Positions 56,595 through 64,000 of a stretch of 64,000 nt of DNA are shown piece after piece (the first letter of the stretch is position 1; each line of letters begins with the position of its first letter). This DNA comes from Streptomyces sp. LaPpAH-108. Its GTDB lineage: Bacteria; Actinomycetota; Actinomycetes; Streptomycetales; Streptomycetaceae. The DNA lies in assembly GCF_000373625.1 (NCBI RefSeq), contig NZ_KB891987.1:1251655-1315654 (forward strand), given 5' to 3'. The notes under the pieces were generated by a model. It was not told where the DNA came from. It did not search any database and saw nothing but the letters and a program-made list of their open reading frames with translations. The translations under genes and the position numbers were made by a program.

Positions 56595-58900
56595 TGCGTG
56601 CCGCTTTCCGACTTCCACTGGGCGCCGTCGGAATGACTCTGGCCCGCGGATGTACGTGCCGCTCTGCGAAGGTCCTCGACCGTGTCCGGATTGACGGTGT
56701 GATTGTTCACCAGGGCAACGTCCACGGCAGCCTGCGCGGAGTCCAGGGCGGCGTTTCGCCCCTCCGTGTACCGCGTCCCCGCCTCGGTCTGAGCATCGTT
56801 CGACGTGTCCCTCTCGATGCTCTTCATGATGGACTCTTGGATGTCCTCGGAGGCCCATTCGAGCGGCGCACCGGCGATGGGAACCCGCTCGCCGACCTTC
56901 TCGATCCCCATGCCCAGAATGCGGTTCACCCACTTCTGTTTGTCGGCGGCCGCCTCGTTGAACTCCTTGTCGGACGCGGCGTGGTAGTCGTAGACCGCCT
57001 GCGTCCTGGCCTCGCTCATGACGCCCGCGATCACCGAGCCCGGAGCGACGGCGGCCCCTACGCGCCCGTCCAGCGAGGCAGTCGAATGGGTGGGGTCGTT
57101 GATCACATGGTCCACGACATTGCTCGTATACGCCTGCTGTGCGGTGGTGATGGCCGAATAGGCGCCGGGATCCTGTCCCACCTCGCCGAGGAACCGGGTG
57201 GCGTGATCAGGGTCAAGGCGCGCGGCAGCACCGAAGGTGGGGAACAGACTGCTGTTGGGGTCCTCGCGATACATGGCCTGCTGGAAATCCCCCATGTACT
57301 CAGCCGTAATATCCCCCAAACTCCCCCGCATCGCATACAACGGCCCCGACTCCGCGTCCTCCAGCTCCCCGTTCTCGTTGTGCCGGATCAGTTCCGGATG
57401 TTCGCCGAACTTGTCGACGATCTCGCTCACCAGTTGGGTTCGCGCCTCGGTGTGGCGGATGGCGTCGGCTGTGGGGTCGCTGTCGTAGGGGCGGCCGGTG
57501 GTGGCGGATTCCAGGGCGTGGCCGAGGGCGGTGGGGCCGAAGCCGAGGGCGGCCTTGGTCTTGTCCTCGTCGGCGAGGATGTTGGTCGCGTTGGTGTCGA
57601 CCGTCCACTCGAAGTCCTTGTCGGTGAACAGGTCGAGGTAGGAGGAGAAACCGGGGTCGCCGCCCGGCTTCACGGTGCCGTCCTCGTTGTAGGCGGTCGG
57701 GGCCGAGGTGAAGAACTTCTCCGAGGCTTCCGGGCTGTGCCCGAGCGCTTCCAGCACGCTGTTGAGCGGATCGTTGCCGCTGCCGAGCTTCCCCGAGGGG
57801 TTGAAGCCGTAGAGGTCGGGGTTACCGGCCGGCTTGTCGGAGAGGAAGAAGTACGGGTCCTTCTTGTGGAGTTGGGTGACGTGCTCCGCGATCGGGTCGA
57901 GGAACCGCGGGTCGTAGTCGCCGTAGCGAAGCAGCCCGCCGAGCACCTGGTAGCCGTACGGCTTGTTCCACTGCCCCCGCTCCCAGCCGATCTGCTGGGT
58001 GCCGAGGCGCCGGAAGTCCTGCCCCCAGCTGTCCGGCAGATGGTGCCGGTGGTCGGGGTCGGTCGCGTTGGCGAGGTTGTAGCCCATCACCCGCTGGAGA
58101 TCGCGCACTTCGTCCAGCCGCGTCTTGGACGCGTCGGCGCTCGTACCGTCGATGGACATCGAGGCGTAGAACTGCAGCGCCTTCTCGGGACCGCCGAGCC
58201 CCCGGTAGAACTCCGTCGAGAACTCCCCGTCCTTCTCACCGGCGTTGAACCGCAGCAGCTCGTTCAGCTCACGCAGCTCCGCGTCGGTCATCTTGTCGCC
58301 CTTGCGGGCGAGTTCGACCGCGCGCTCGGCCTCGGCGTCGTTCAGGGACTCATAGGTGGTGTGCCCCGCGTTGTGCCGGTCGTTGCCGTGGATCTTGCCC
58401 AGCGCGCGGGCGACCGAGGCGTCGATCTCCTCCGCGTGCGCGAGGAGCCGGTTGATCTTGCTCTCCAGTGCCTGCCGGGAGTCGAGTTGCTCCTGCGTCC
58501 GCTCGTCGGTGTCCCCGCGCACGTGCGGGAAGAAGCAGCGGACCTTCCCGCCCCCGATGTCCTCGACCCGCACACCGAGTCGCGCGGCCTCCACGTCGAC
58601 GGCCGTCCGGAGCTGCTTCTGCAGCGAGGCCAACTCCCGGTGCCCGTCGTCCAGTACCTGGTGCACGCTGTGCGCCTCGGCGTGGAGATCCGCGACCTCC
58701 TTGGCCGTCTTGGCGACGAACTCCCGTGTCACGGTGGCGTTCACGCCCGCCCACCGGGCGGCGTCGGACTTCGCCCGCATCCCCGTACGCGCGCTGTCGG
58801 CGGCCTTCTTCAGACCGTCCGCGGTCGACTTCCAGTCCGCCACGGCGGAGGCCAGCCTGCCGAGGTCCACCTCGGCGAGATCGGTGAAGGTGAGAGCCAC
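56591..58900 (-). CDS. large WXG-like protein, candidate type VII effector (DUF6571-like)
   Basis: 769 residues, no signal peptide. The first 120 form a helical domain with W50-A-G52 in RWAGVNATV, a WXG100-like hairpin turn. A middle part (about 180-300) has LRELNELLRFNAGEKDGEFSTEFYRGLGGPEKAL, reminding me of DUF6571 proteins, though I am not certain. The C-terminal 250 residues are Asp/Ala-rich and contain VGERVPIAGAPLEWASEDI. No catalytic motif was recognised. GTG start with GGGGA, nine bases after the 160-residue gene. Gene order (small partner, large protein, lipoproteins) resembles type VII effector modules. Confidence 0.75.
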   Translation of the reverse strand: MALTFTDLAEVDLGRLASAVADWKSTADGLKKAADSARTGMRAKSDAARWAGVNATVTREFVAKTAKEVADLHAEAHSVHQVLDDGHRELASLQKQLRTAVDVEAARLGVRVEDIGGGKVRCFFPHVRGDTDERTQEQLDSRQALESKINRLLAHAEEIDASVARALGKIHGNDRHNAGHTTYESLNDAEAERAVELARKGDKMTDAELRELNELLRFNAGEKDGEFSTEFYRGLGGPEKALQFYASMSIDGTSADASKTRLDEVRDLQRVMGYNLANATDPDHRHHLPDSWGQDFRRLGTQQIGWERGQWNKPYGYQVLGGLLRYGDYDPRFLDPIAEHVTQLHKKDPYFFLSDKPAGNPDLYGFNPSGKLGSGNDPLNSVLEALGHSPEASEKFFTSAPTAYNEDGTVKPGGDPGFSSYLDLFTDKDFEWTVDTNATNILADEDKTKAALGFGPTALGHALESATTGRPYDSDPTADAIRHTEARTQLVSEIVDKFGEHPELIRHNENGELEDAESGPLYAMRGSLGDITAEYMGDFQQAMYREDPNSSLFPTFGAAARLDPDHATRFLGEVGQDPGAYSAITTAQQAYTSNVVDHVINDPTHSTASLDGRVGAAVAPGSVIAGVMSEARTQAVYDYHAASDKEFNEAAADKQKWVNRILGMGIEKVGERVPIAGAPLEWASEDIQESIMKSIERDTSNDAQTEAGTRYTEGRNAALDSAQAAVDVALVNNHTVNPDTVEDLRRAARTSAGQSHSDGAQWKSESGTH

Positions 58901-58909
58901 GGCGATCCC

Positions 58910-59392
58910 CTACTTGAAGTACTCGTCGAGCTGGGACACCGGCACGGCGCCCCCGTCACTGCCGCGCAGCACCGTCCCGATCTTGGCGTCGTCCTCCGCG
59001 TGCAGCCTCTTCGTGAAGTCCAGGTGGTCCGAGATGTGCGCGCACGCCTGGAGCACCGACTTCACCTGTGAACTCCACACGTCCACCGTCGTATTGAGCG
59101 CCCCGCCGAGCTGGAAACCGTGCGACTTCAGCGAGGCCGCCGCCTGCACCGTGGAGCCGTTCCCGCTCTTGTCCGCCCCCGCGCCCGCGATGTCCGCGCA
59201 GCCCTTGACCTCGTCGTACAGAAGATGTGCGGCATGGCCGACGGCTCCGAGGTCGTCCTGGTGCACCACCAGGTCCCCGCCCCCGCCGCCCCCGCCGTCC
59301 GGTGCGAGCTGGTTCAGCCGCGTGTGCGCCGTACCGTCCGAAGGCCGCTGTGCCGCCTGAGCCTTGAGCTGTTCCCACTCGTCCCACGCCAT
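58910..59392 (-). CDS. small type VII-associated protein, likely partner of the large WXG-like protein
   Basis: 160 residues. MAWDEWEQLKAQA starts the chain, a Gly-rich stretch follows at about 33-40, then two long helices (GAVGHAAHLLYDEVKG; TVDVWSSQVKSVLQACAHI). No signal peptide. The helical pair is compatible with a WXG-like partner, though no strict WXG is present. First gene of the leftward operon and divergent from the gene at 59831, so it shares the promoter region with the esx operon. Small proteins before large effectors often serve as secretion partners. Confidence 0.72.
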   Translation of the reverse strand: MAWDEWEQLKAQAAQRPSDGTAHTRLNQLAPDGGGGGGGDLVVHQDDLGAVGHAAHLLYDEVKGCADIAGAGADKSGNGSTVQAAASLKSHGFQLGGALNTTVDVWSSQVKSVLQACAHISDHLDFTKRLHAEDDAKIGTVLRGSDGGAVPVSQLDEYFK

Positions 59393-59830
59393 GGAGTGGC
59401 CCTCCGTTCCCCAGTGGCCGCGCCGGCCGTCCGGCGCCCCCGTGTCGGTCTGCCGTCAACGTAGCAACCACGGTTCGGTGAAATCTCCGTCCCGAACAGT
59501 TCGGCAAGGCGAGAGCCCTTTCACCGGGGTGATGTTTTGTGGATGCAAAGTTCCCGCCAGCCCGGACCCGGGACTCCGTACGCCCCGTTCCGTACGTGAG
59601 AATTCTGTGCCCACGGGGCGTAACTTCCGCTCGTTCGGCCCGAGTTGCCGGATCTGCGCGGCCCCGCGGACCCCTCGCCCCGGGACATGGTTGCAACTGA
59701 ACCGTCGCAGAGTTCAGTTGGCCGCGATTTACACAGTGACTACAGTGGTCTGTGACGGTACGGGGGTACGACTGCGCGCACCCCCATTGTCGAAAGTTGC
59801 ACAAACGGGGTACGGGGAAGGGGTCGTCCG
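59393..59830. other. 438-bp divergent intergenic region of the type VII island
   Basis: No credible gene in this gap. It separates the leftward effector-lipoprotein operon from the rightward esx operon and so contains both promoters. The right part holds a palindrome over a -35 box (see next entry). The left half shows no clear signal. Confidence 0.6.
59694..59746 (+). promoter_or_regulatory. esx operon promoter with overlapping operator
   Basis: CAACTGAAC (59694-59702) and GTTCAGTTG (59712-59720) form a perfect 9-bp inverted repeat with a 9-nt centre. Its right arm overlaps TTGGCC (59718-59723), a candidate -35 box, and TACAGT (59741-59746) stands 17 bp later as a -10. A repressor bound to the palindrome would block this promoter, which drives the gene at 59831. 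Confidence 0.6.
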
Positions 59831-60295
59831 GTGGCTGGCGGTAGCGGCTCGCACGTCAGGCGCGGCATCGACGCGCTGTCGAAGTTCAAGACGAAGGTCG
59901 ACGACGCGCTGCGCACCTTCGAGGACGCCCCGGGCGGGCCGTCCAAGGTCGCGCAGCACAGGCTCGAAAGAAGCTCGTTCGGCGGCGCGAACGCCCCGTT
60001 CCACGAGGCGACCGACCTGCACGGCCAGTACGAGCGCGTCCACGAACGGCTCACCTATCTGTCGAAGTCCCTGGGACTCCAGATCGAGGCACTGACCCTC
60101 GCGACGCGGGCCTCCGACGGGGCGTACGACGGGGCGGAGGCCGAGGTGGAACGGCGGTTCTGGGAGATCAAGTCGCATCTCGACCAGGAGCACAAGAAGG
60201 CGACGGAGTCGCATCACAAGAAGCCGGAGTCGCACGACAAGAAGCCGGAGCCTCTTCGAGAGACCAGCAAGACCGCCGTGAAGGACTACCAGTGA
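59831..60295 (+). CDS. small helical type VII-associated protein
   Basis: 154 residues, mostly helical, no signal peptide or WXG. HVRRGIDALSKFKTKVDDALRTF and LTYLSKSLGLQIEALTLATRAS look like long coiled-coil-forming helices. The C-terminus is a charged repeat, HHKKPESHDKKPEP. GTG start with GGGGAAGGGG. Its stop overlaps the next start (GTGA), coupling it to the PPE-like protein, so it may be that protein's partner, by analogy with PE-PPE pairs. Confidence 0.75.
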   Translation: MAGGSGSHVRRGIDALSKFKTKVDDALRTFEDAPGGPSKVAQHRLERSSFGGANAPFHEATDLHGQYERVHERLTYLSKSLGLQIEALTLATRASDGAYDGAEAEVERRFWEIKSHLDQEHKKATESHHKKPESHDKKPEPLRETSKTAVKDYQ

Positions 60296-61986
60296 GCGAC
60301 AACTGGCGGCAGCAGCCGCAGTACAAGGCTGACGTCGAGCAGGCGGACGTCCAGGTCGGTGTGGTCGAGATGCTCCACGCCGTCGACACCATCTTCAAGG
60401 GCACGCCGATGGGGTCTCCGCTGTCCCTCGGCCGGACCGACTTCGAGGACCACGACCTCAACGCGATGATCGACCTGGTCGAGCACGCCAATCCGGAGCA
60501 TCTGGAGCAGGCGAGCAAGACCCTGTGGGACGCCCGCACGGCCATCCACGACGCCGCCACCGACCTGCACACCAACCTCGGGCAGGTCGACTGGGAGGGC
60601 GAGGGCGCCGAGGCCTTCCACAAGTGGACCAAGGACCTCATCAGCTGGACCAAGGACCTCGCCACCTACGCCGACGTCGCCGCGACCCAGATCGACGCCG
60701 CCGCCACCGGCCTGGCCTCCGTCCGCAAGTCCATGCCCCCGCGCGACCCCCGCCCCGCCGCCGACCAGAAGCGCCCCCACGACCTCCCCAAGGCCAAGCA
60801 GGTCGACACCAACCCGGACTACACGGCCGCCGTGAGGGCCGAGAAGCACCGGCAGGAGGCGATCAACCAGATGAACCGGCTGGCGTCCTTCTACGCGGTG
60901 TCGGCTACGGCGCTGAAGGCTGCGCCGGAGCCGGAGCCGCTTCGGGGGATGCCGGATGTGGGGGTGCCGCAGCCGCCGAAGTGGGTTGAGGGAGGGCAGT
61001 CTTCAGCCCGTTCCGGAACGGCTGCGTCGTCGGTTGCTCCCGGGCATGTGGTCGAGGGCCGTCATGAAGCGCTGACCACACCTCATGGCGCGGAGGCGGC
61101 TGCAAGCGGGCTTGCGCACAAGACGCCGCACGAGCCCACAGCACCGGTCACTCATGACATCGGCACCGAGATCAACACGGTGGGCACACTGCCCGCGTCG
61201 GCTCCCACGGTGCCTACGGCCCACCCCGCGCCCACGCTTCCGGCAGCTGGCGGTGGGGGACAGTTCCCCGCGTCGTTCCCGGGGCCGGGGACACCGCCTC
61301 CGATCATGCCCACCACCGGGCGGTCCACCGGCTTCGGCGGGGGGCCGGTCAACCGGCTGCCCCTGTCCGGCCAAGGACGCACGGGTCCGGGAAGTATCGG
61401 CAGCGGCCGAGGTGCGCAGGGCCCCACCGCGCAGACGGGGCGGTCCCCGATCGGTGGCCGCACGCCGCAAGGCCCGCTGGGACAGACCGCTCGCGCCACC
61501 GGGCGTACGGATTCTCCTGGTCAGTCGCCGATGGGGCGTGGGGTCACCGGCGGAACGCCACGTGCCAGTGCGCCGACCGGACGTTCCGGCGCGGGCAACC
61601 CCGCCGGTCCGGTGCGCAATGGCGTGGTGGGCGGCAAGCCGATCGCCGCCCGTACGCCGGGAACGGCGGCCGGTCCCCGCGTGCCGCGCGGCATGGTCGT
61701 CGGCGCAGGCGAGTCGTCCTCCTCGACGCAGCCCAAGGGACAGCTCGGCGGCCGGGGCGTCATCGGGTCGCCCACGGCGAAGGCCGATCCCGCCGCCGGT
61801 CAGGCCGCGCTGCGCTCGGCGAGGAATCCCAACAGCGTGGTCGGCGCCCCCAGGACCAAGACCGACACGTCCAAGGATGCCGGGAAGGGCCTTGGGCGAG
61901 GAGCGGTGGGAGCCGACTCCCATGACGACAAGCGCGGCCCGTCGCAGAAGAAGAAGCGGCGTGACGCGCCGAAGCAGAGCGACTGA
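60292..61986 (+). CDS. PPE-like protein with WXG domain and Pro/Gly-rich tail
   Basis: 564 residues. A helical N-terminal domain of about 215 residues contains VDWEGEGAEAFHKW with W101-E-G103, as in WXG100/PPE-like secreted proteins. The rest is low complexity, first Pro/Thr/Ala-rich, then Gly/Arg/Pro/Thr-rich with repeated GRT, GRSP and GRG units, ending in a basic stretch (KKKRRDAPKQ). No signal peptide. It is probably a type VII substrate or an envelope-associated component. GTG start overlaps the previous stop. Confidence 0.78.
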   Translation: MSDNWRQQPQYKADVEQADVQVGVVEMLHAVDTIFKGTPMGSPLSLGRTDFEDHDLNAMIDLVEHANPEHLEQASKTLWDARTAIHDAATDLHTNLGQVDWEGEGAEAFHKWTKDLISWTKDLATYADVAATQIDAAATGLASVRKSMPPRDPRPAADQKRPHDLPKAKQVDTNPDYTAAVRAEKHRQEAINQMNRLASFYAVSATALKAAPEPEPLRGMPDVGVPQPPKWVEGGQSSARSGTAASSVAPGHVVEGRHEALTTPHGAEAAASGLAHKTPHEPTAPVTHDIGTEINTVGTLPASAPTVPTAHPAPTLPAAGGGGQFPASFPGPGTPPPIMPTTGRSTGFGGGPVNRLPLSGQGRTGPGSIGSGRGAQGPTAQTGRSPIGGRTPQGPLGQTARATGRTDSPGQSPMGRGVTGGTPRASAPTGRSGAGNPAGPVRNGVVGGKPIAARTPGTAAGPRVPRGMVVGAGESSSSTQPKGQLGGRGVIGSPTAKADPAAGQAALRSARNPNSVVGAPRTKTDTSKDAGKGLGRGAVGADSHDDKRGPSQKKKRRDAPKQSD

Positions 61987-62010
61987 ACACGAGCGAGGAC
62001 GTACACAGGC

Positions 62011-63279
62011 ATGAAGCCAGAGTTCAGCCGGCGGCGGGTGCCGAGCGCCCGCCTGACGAAACTCAATGCGAGACGTGTCTCTGCCGTGTGCTCAGCGCTG
62101 GGCGTGCTGGTCGTGGGGTCAGTGGCCGTGGGGCCCGAGGCGGCCGCATCGGACATTCAGTCGGAGCAGTGGTACCTGAAGGCGATGGGTGCCGAGGAGA
62201 TGTGGAAGTACAGCACCGGCAAGGGGGTGAAGGTGGCTGTCATCGACAGTGGAATCAATCCGAACACGTCTTCACTCAAGGGCCAGGTGCTGGCAGACGA
62301 GGTGCCAAAGTCTGTGGCGTACCACGTCACCCAGGACTATGACGGCCACGGAACCGACATGGCCGAGCTGATCGCCGGTACGGGAGCGGGTGGCGGGATC
62401 AAGGGGCTCGCGCCGGGAGCCAAGGTCGTCCCTTACCGGATCTACGGGGAGGGGCTGAAGGACCCGAAGGAGCAGGCGCGAACTCCCAGTGCGACGTCCG
62501 CGATCAAGGCGGCAGCCGACAGCGACGTCAAGATCATCAACATGTCGTTCGCGAGCCCTTACTACAGCCTGGACGAGGAAGAGGCCATCAAGTACGCCGC
62601 TTCCAAGGGCAAGTTGCTGTTCGCGGGTATAGGCAATACCGGGGACAAGGGGAACAAGGGTCAGTACCCCGCCCAGTACCCCTACGCGATCGGCGTTTCC
62701 GCTATCAATCAGTCTGGCGAAGTCGGCAAGTTCTCCACCCACGGCAACTACGTGGACTTCGCGGCACCGGGCGTCGGCATCCCCTCTTGGTGTGACAACA
62801 CCTTCACCAAGCACTGCATCGCGTACGGCACGAGCCCCGCGACCGCACTTGCCTCCGCCTCCGCCGCCCTCGTCTGGTCCGCCCACCCCGACTGGACCGC
62901 CAACCAAGTCCTCCGCGCGCTCATCGACACCGCCGCCCGCACCTGGCCCAAGGACAAGCCCGGCACGTACCTCGGCTACGGAGTCGTCCGCCCCCGCCGC
63001 GTGCTGATCAACAAGAACATCGACCCGGGCCCGGCGAACGTAGACCCCCTCGCGAAGGAGAACGGGACGGCGGACGGCGAGGGTGACGCCAAGGCCACCC
63101 CCACCCCGTCCCCCAAGCCCTCCGCAGGAGAGAAGTCCGGTGGACAGACCTCCGCCGCCGCCAAGACCACAGACTCCGGCGACAGCACCCGCACCTGGGT
63201 GACCATCGGCGCCGCAGCAGCCGTACTACTCATCACAGGGGCCGGTTTCGCCGTGCTGCGCGCACGCCGTAACGCCTAG
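62011..63279 (+). CDS. second mycosin-type serine protease
   Basis: 422 residues. A signal peptide or anchor at about 22-47 (VCSALGVLVVGSVAVGPEAAA) is followed by a subtilase domain: Asp79 in VAVIDSGIN, His113 in DGHGTDMAEL, the oxyanion Asn in GIGNTG and Ser275 in YGTSPATALAS. The block after Ser differs from the usual GTSxAAPxVAG. A Thr/Ser/Pro linker and a C-terminal membrane helix (TWVTIGAAAAVLLITGAGFAV) with basic tail follow. It differs from the mycosin at 53.6 kb and probably serves different substrates. The 5' half has weaker third-position GC than neighbours. Confidence 0.88.
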   Translation: MKPEFSRRRVPSARLTKLNARRVSAVCSALGVLVVGSVAVGPEAAASDIQSEQWYLKAMGAEEMWKYSTGKGVKVAVIDSGINPNTSSLKGQVLADEVPKSVAYHVTQDYDGHGTDMAELIAGTGAGGGIKGLAPGAKVVPYRIYGEGLKDPKEQARTPSATSAIKAAADSDVKIINMSFASPYYSLDEEEAIKYAASKGKLLFAGIGNTGDKGNKGQYPAQYPYAIGVSAINQSGEVGKFSTHGNYVDFAAPGVGIPSWCDNTFTKHCIAYGTSPATALASASAALVWSAHPDWTANQVLRALIDTAARTWPKDKPGTYLGYGVVRPRRVLINKNIDPGPANVDPLAKENGTADGEGDAKATPTPSPKPSAGEKSGGQTSAAAKTTDSGDSTRTWVTIGAAAAVLLITGAGFAVLRARRNA

Positions 63280-63380
63280 ACCGGGCCCCGCACGCCGCCG
63301 CTCACCGAGCGGCCGGCAGTCCGCCTGCCAGGGGTCAAGACGCCCCCACGCAAGGCCAGTTCACACAGAAGGGCATGGAA

Positions 63381-63719
63381 ATGGCGCAGCGCCAGAAGGT
63401 AAGTGACAAGGACCTCATCGTCCTCGAAAAGGAGCTTCTGCACCGTTTCGAGAGCGTCAAGGGCCAGCTCAAGGAACTCCAGGCCCTGATCGACAGCCTT
63501 GAGGGCAACTGGAAGGGCATCGGTGCCGGTGCCTTCAACAAGAAGCAGACCGAGATCAACGAGCGCATGGTGCACATCGGCGGCATCCTCGCGAAGTTCA
63601 TCGAGGCGATGAGCCAGACCCGCCGCATCAAGGACGGCACGGAGGACGAGGTCCGCGCCCAGGTGCAGGGCATCGACGTGGACCTCGGCGGCTCGCACTC
63701 CGCGCTGTCGAACTACTGA
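63381..63719 (+). CDS. WXG100 family protein (Esx)
   Basis: 112-residue protein made of two helices joined by the WXG turn, NWKGIGAGAF (W44-K-G46). Such proteins dimerise with a partner and leave the cell through the ESX channel. The N-terminus is charged (QKVSDKDLIVLEKELLHRF); the C-terminal tail is longer than in the classical 100-residue forms. The ATG at 63381 has AAGGG at good spacing; an ATG six bases earlier is possible. The partner gene follows after 40 bp. Confidence 0.9.
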   Translation: MAQRQKVSDKDLIVLEKELLHRFESVKGQLKELQALIDSLEGNWKGIGAGAFNKKQTEINERMVHIGGILAKFIEAMSQTRRIKDGTEDEVRAQVQGIDVDLGGSHSALSNY

Positions 63720-63759
63720 TCCCCGCCCGCCCATCCCTTCTCGCGAAAACGGAGCAATC

Positions 63760-64000
63760 ATGAGCGTCAACAACAGCGGCGAGCTGGAAGTCACTTACCA
63801 GAGCCTCGACGAGACCGCCACGCAACTGGCCAACCATGCCAAGCGCCTTGAGGAGAGCCTGGAGGCCATCAAGCAGAAGGTCGCCGGCGTCGCCGGCATG
63901 TGGGAGGGCGAGGCCCACACCGTCTACGCCGAGCGCCAGGCCGACTGGGACAAGCAGGCCAAGGGCATCCACGAGGCCCTGATGGCCATCAGCCGCGTCG
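63760..64000 (+). CDS. WXG100 family protein (Esx), truncated by the window edge
   Basis: The first 80 residues are visible. GMWEGEAHTVYAERQADWD places W48-E-G50 at the helix turn, exactly as in EsxA/EsxB proteins. ATG start with GGAGC upstream. It forms a tandem pair with the preceding WXG100 gene and the two are expected to make a heterodimer. The end lies outside the window. Confidence 0.92.
   Translation, partial: MSVNNSGELEVTYQSLDETATQLANHAKRLEESLEAIKQKVAGVAGMWEGEAHTVYAERQADWDKQAKGIHEALMAISRV

Noticed and set aside
53557..63760. bldB, which I associate with the esx region of S. coelicolor
   Set aside because: I looked through the gaps between eccB, the mycosins and the WXG100 genes and found no BldB-like frame. 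It may lie outside the window or be elsewhere in this genome.

Overview
The window is chromosomal DNA from a Streptomyces or a very close relative. GC is high throughout with strongly G/C-biased third codon positions, GTG starts are common, and the gene order matches a well-known Streptomyces core arrangement: polyamine transport, chitinase, gabT, then dxr-rseP-ispG-proS, rimP-nusA-rnpM-infB-rbfA-truB-ribF, then a type VII (ESX) secretion locus. I saw no rRNA, tRNA, CRISPR array, insertion sequence or prophage.

Region 1 (about 1-24 kb) is mostly catabolic. An aldehyde dehydrogenase, potDABC and an FAD amine oxidoreductase form a tight operon that would import polyamines and start degrading them. 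gabT, a PucR-type regulator and a second aldehyde dehydrogenase lie nearby and fit the later GABA steps. Embedded in this stretch are a secreted GH18 chitinase whose promoter carries a DasR-like site, a membrane-anchored TraG/FtsK-like ATPase, an FNT-family channel, an acyl-CoA dehydrogenase and a vapBC toxin-antitoxin pair.

Region 2 (24-46 kb) is core. It holds the MEP isoprenoid genes dxr and ispG flanking the site-2 protease rseP, two GNAT acetyltransferases, prolyl-tRNA synthetase, a three-gene leftward operon (lipoprotein, ferritin-like protein, degenerate kinase), and the translation/transcription operon from rimP to truB. A large protein with a degraded trypsin-like domain fused to a P-loop NTPase sits between truB and ribF. 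The infB leader carries three overlapping mini-ORFs followed by two mutually exclusive hairpins, one of which would bury the infB ribosome binding site. A 121-bp tandem repeat follows ispG and a nested inverted repeat follows infB.

Region 3 (46-64 kb) is a type VII secretion locus. It has an EspI/MinD-like ATPase, EccE, EccB, two different mycosins, a PPE/WXG-like protein and a pair of WXG100 proteins, the second cut by the window edge. Between the two mycosins lies an accessory-looking block: a leftward operon of a small protein, a 769-residue protein with a WXG-like N-terminus, and three paralogous lipoproteins, plus a 72-bp remnant of a fourth. This block and the second mycosin have weaker third-position GC bias than the core genes. 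EccC, EccD and bldB were not seen and may lie outside the window.

Coordinates and gene starts were judged by eye from ribosome binding sites, start codons and overlaps. Function calls rest on recognised motifs and family knowledge, not on database searches.
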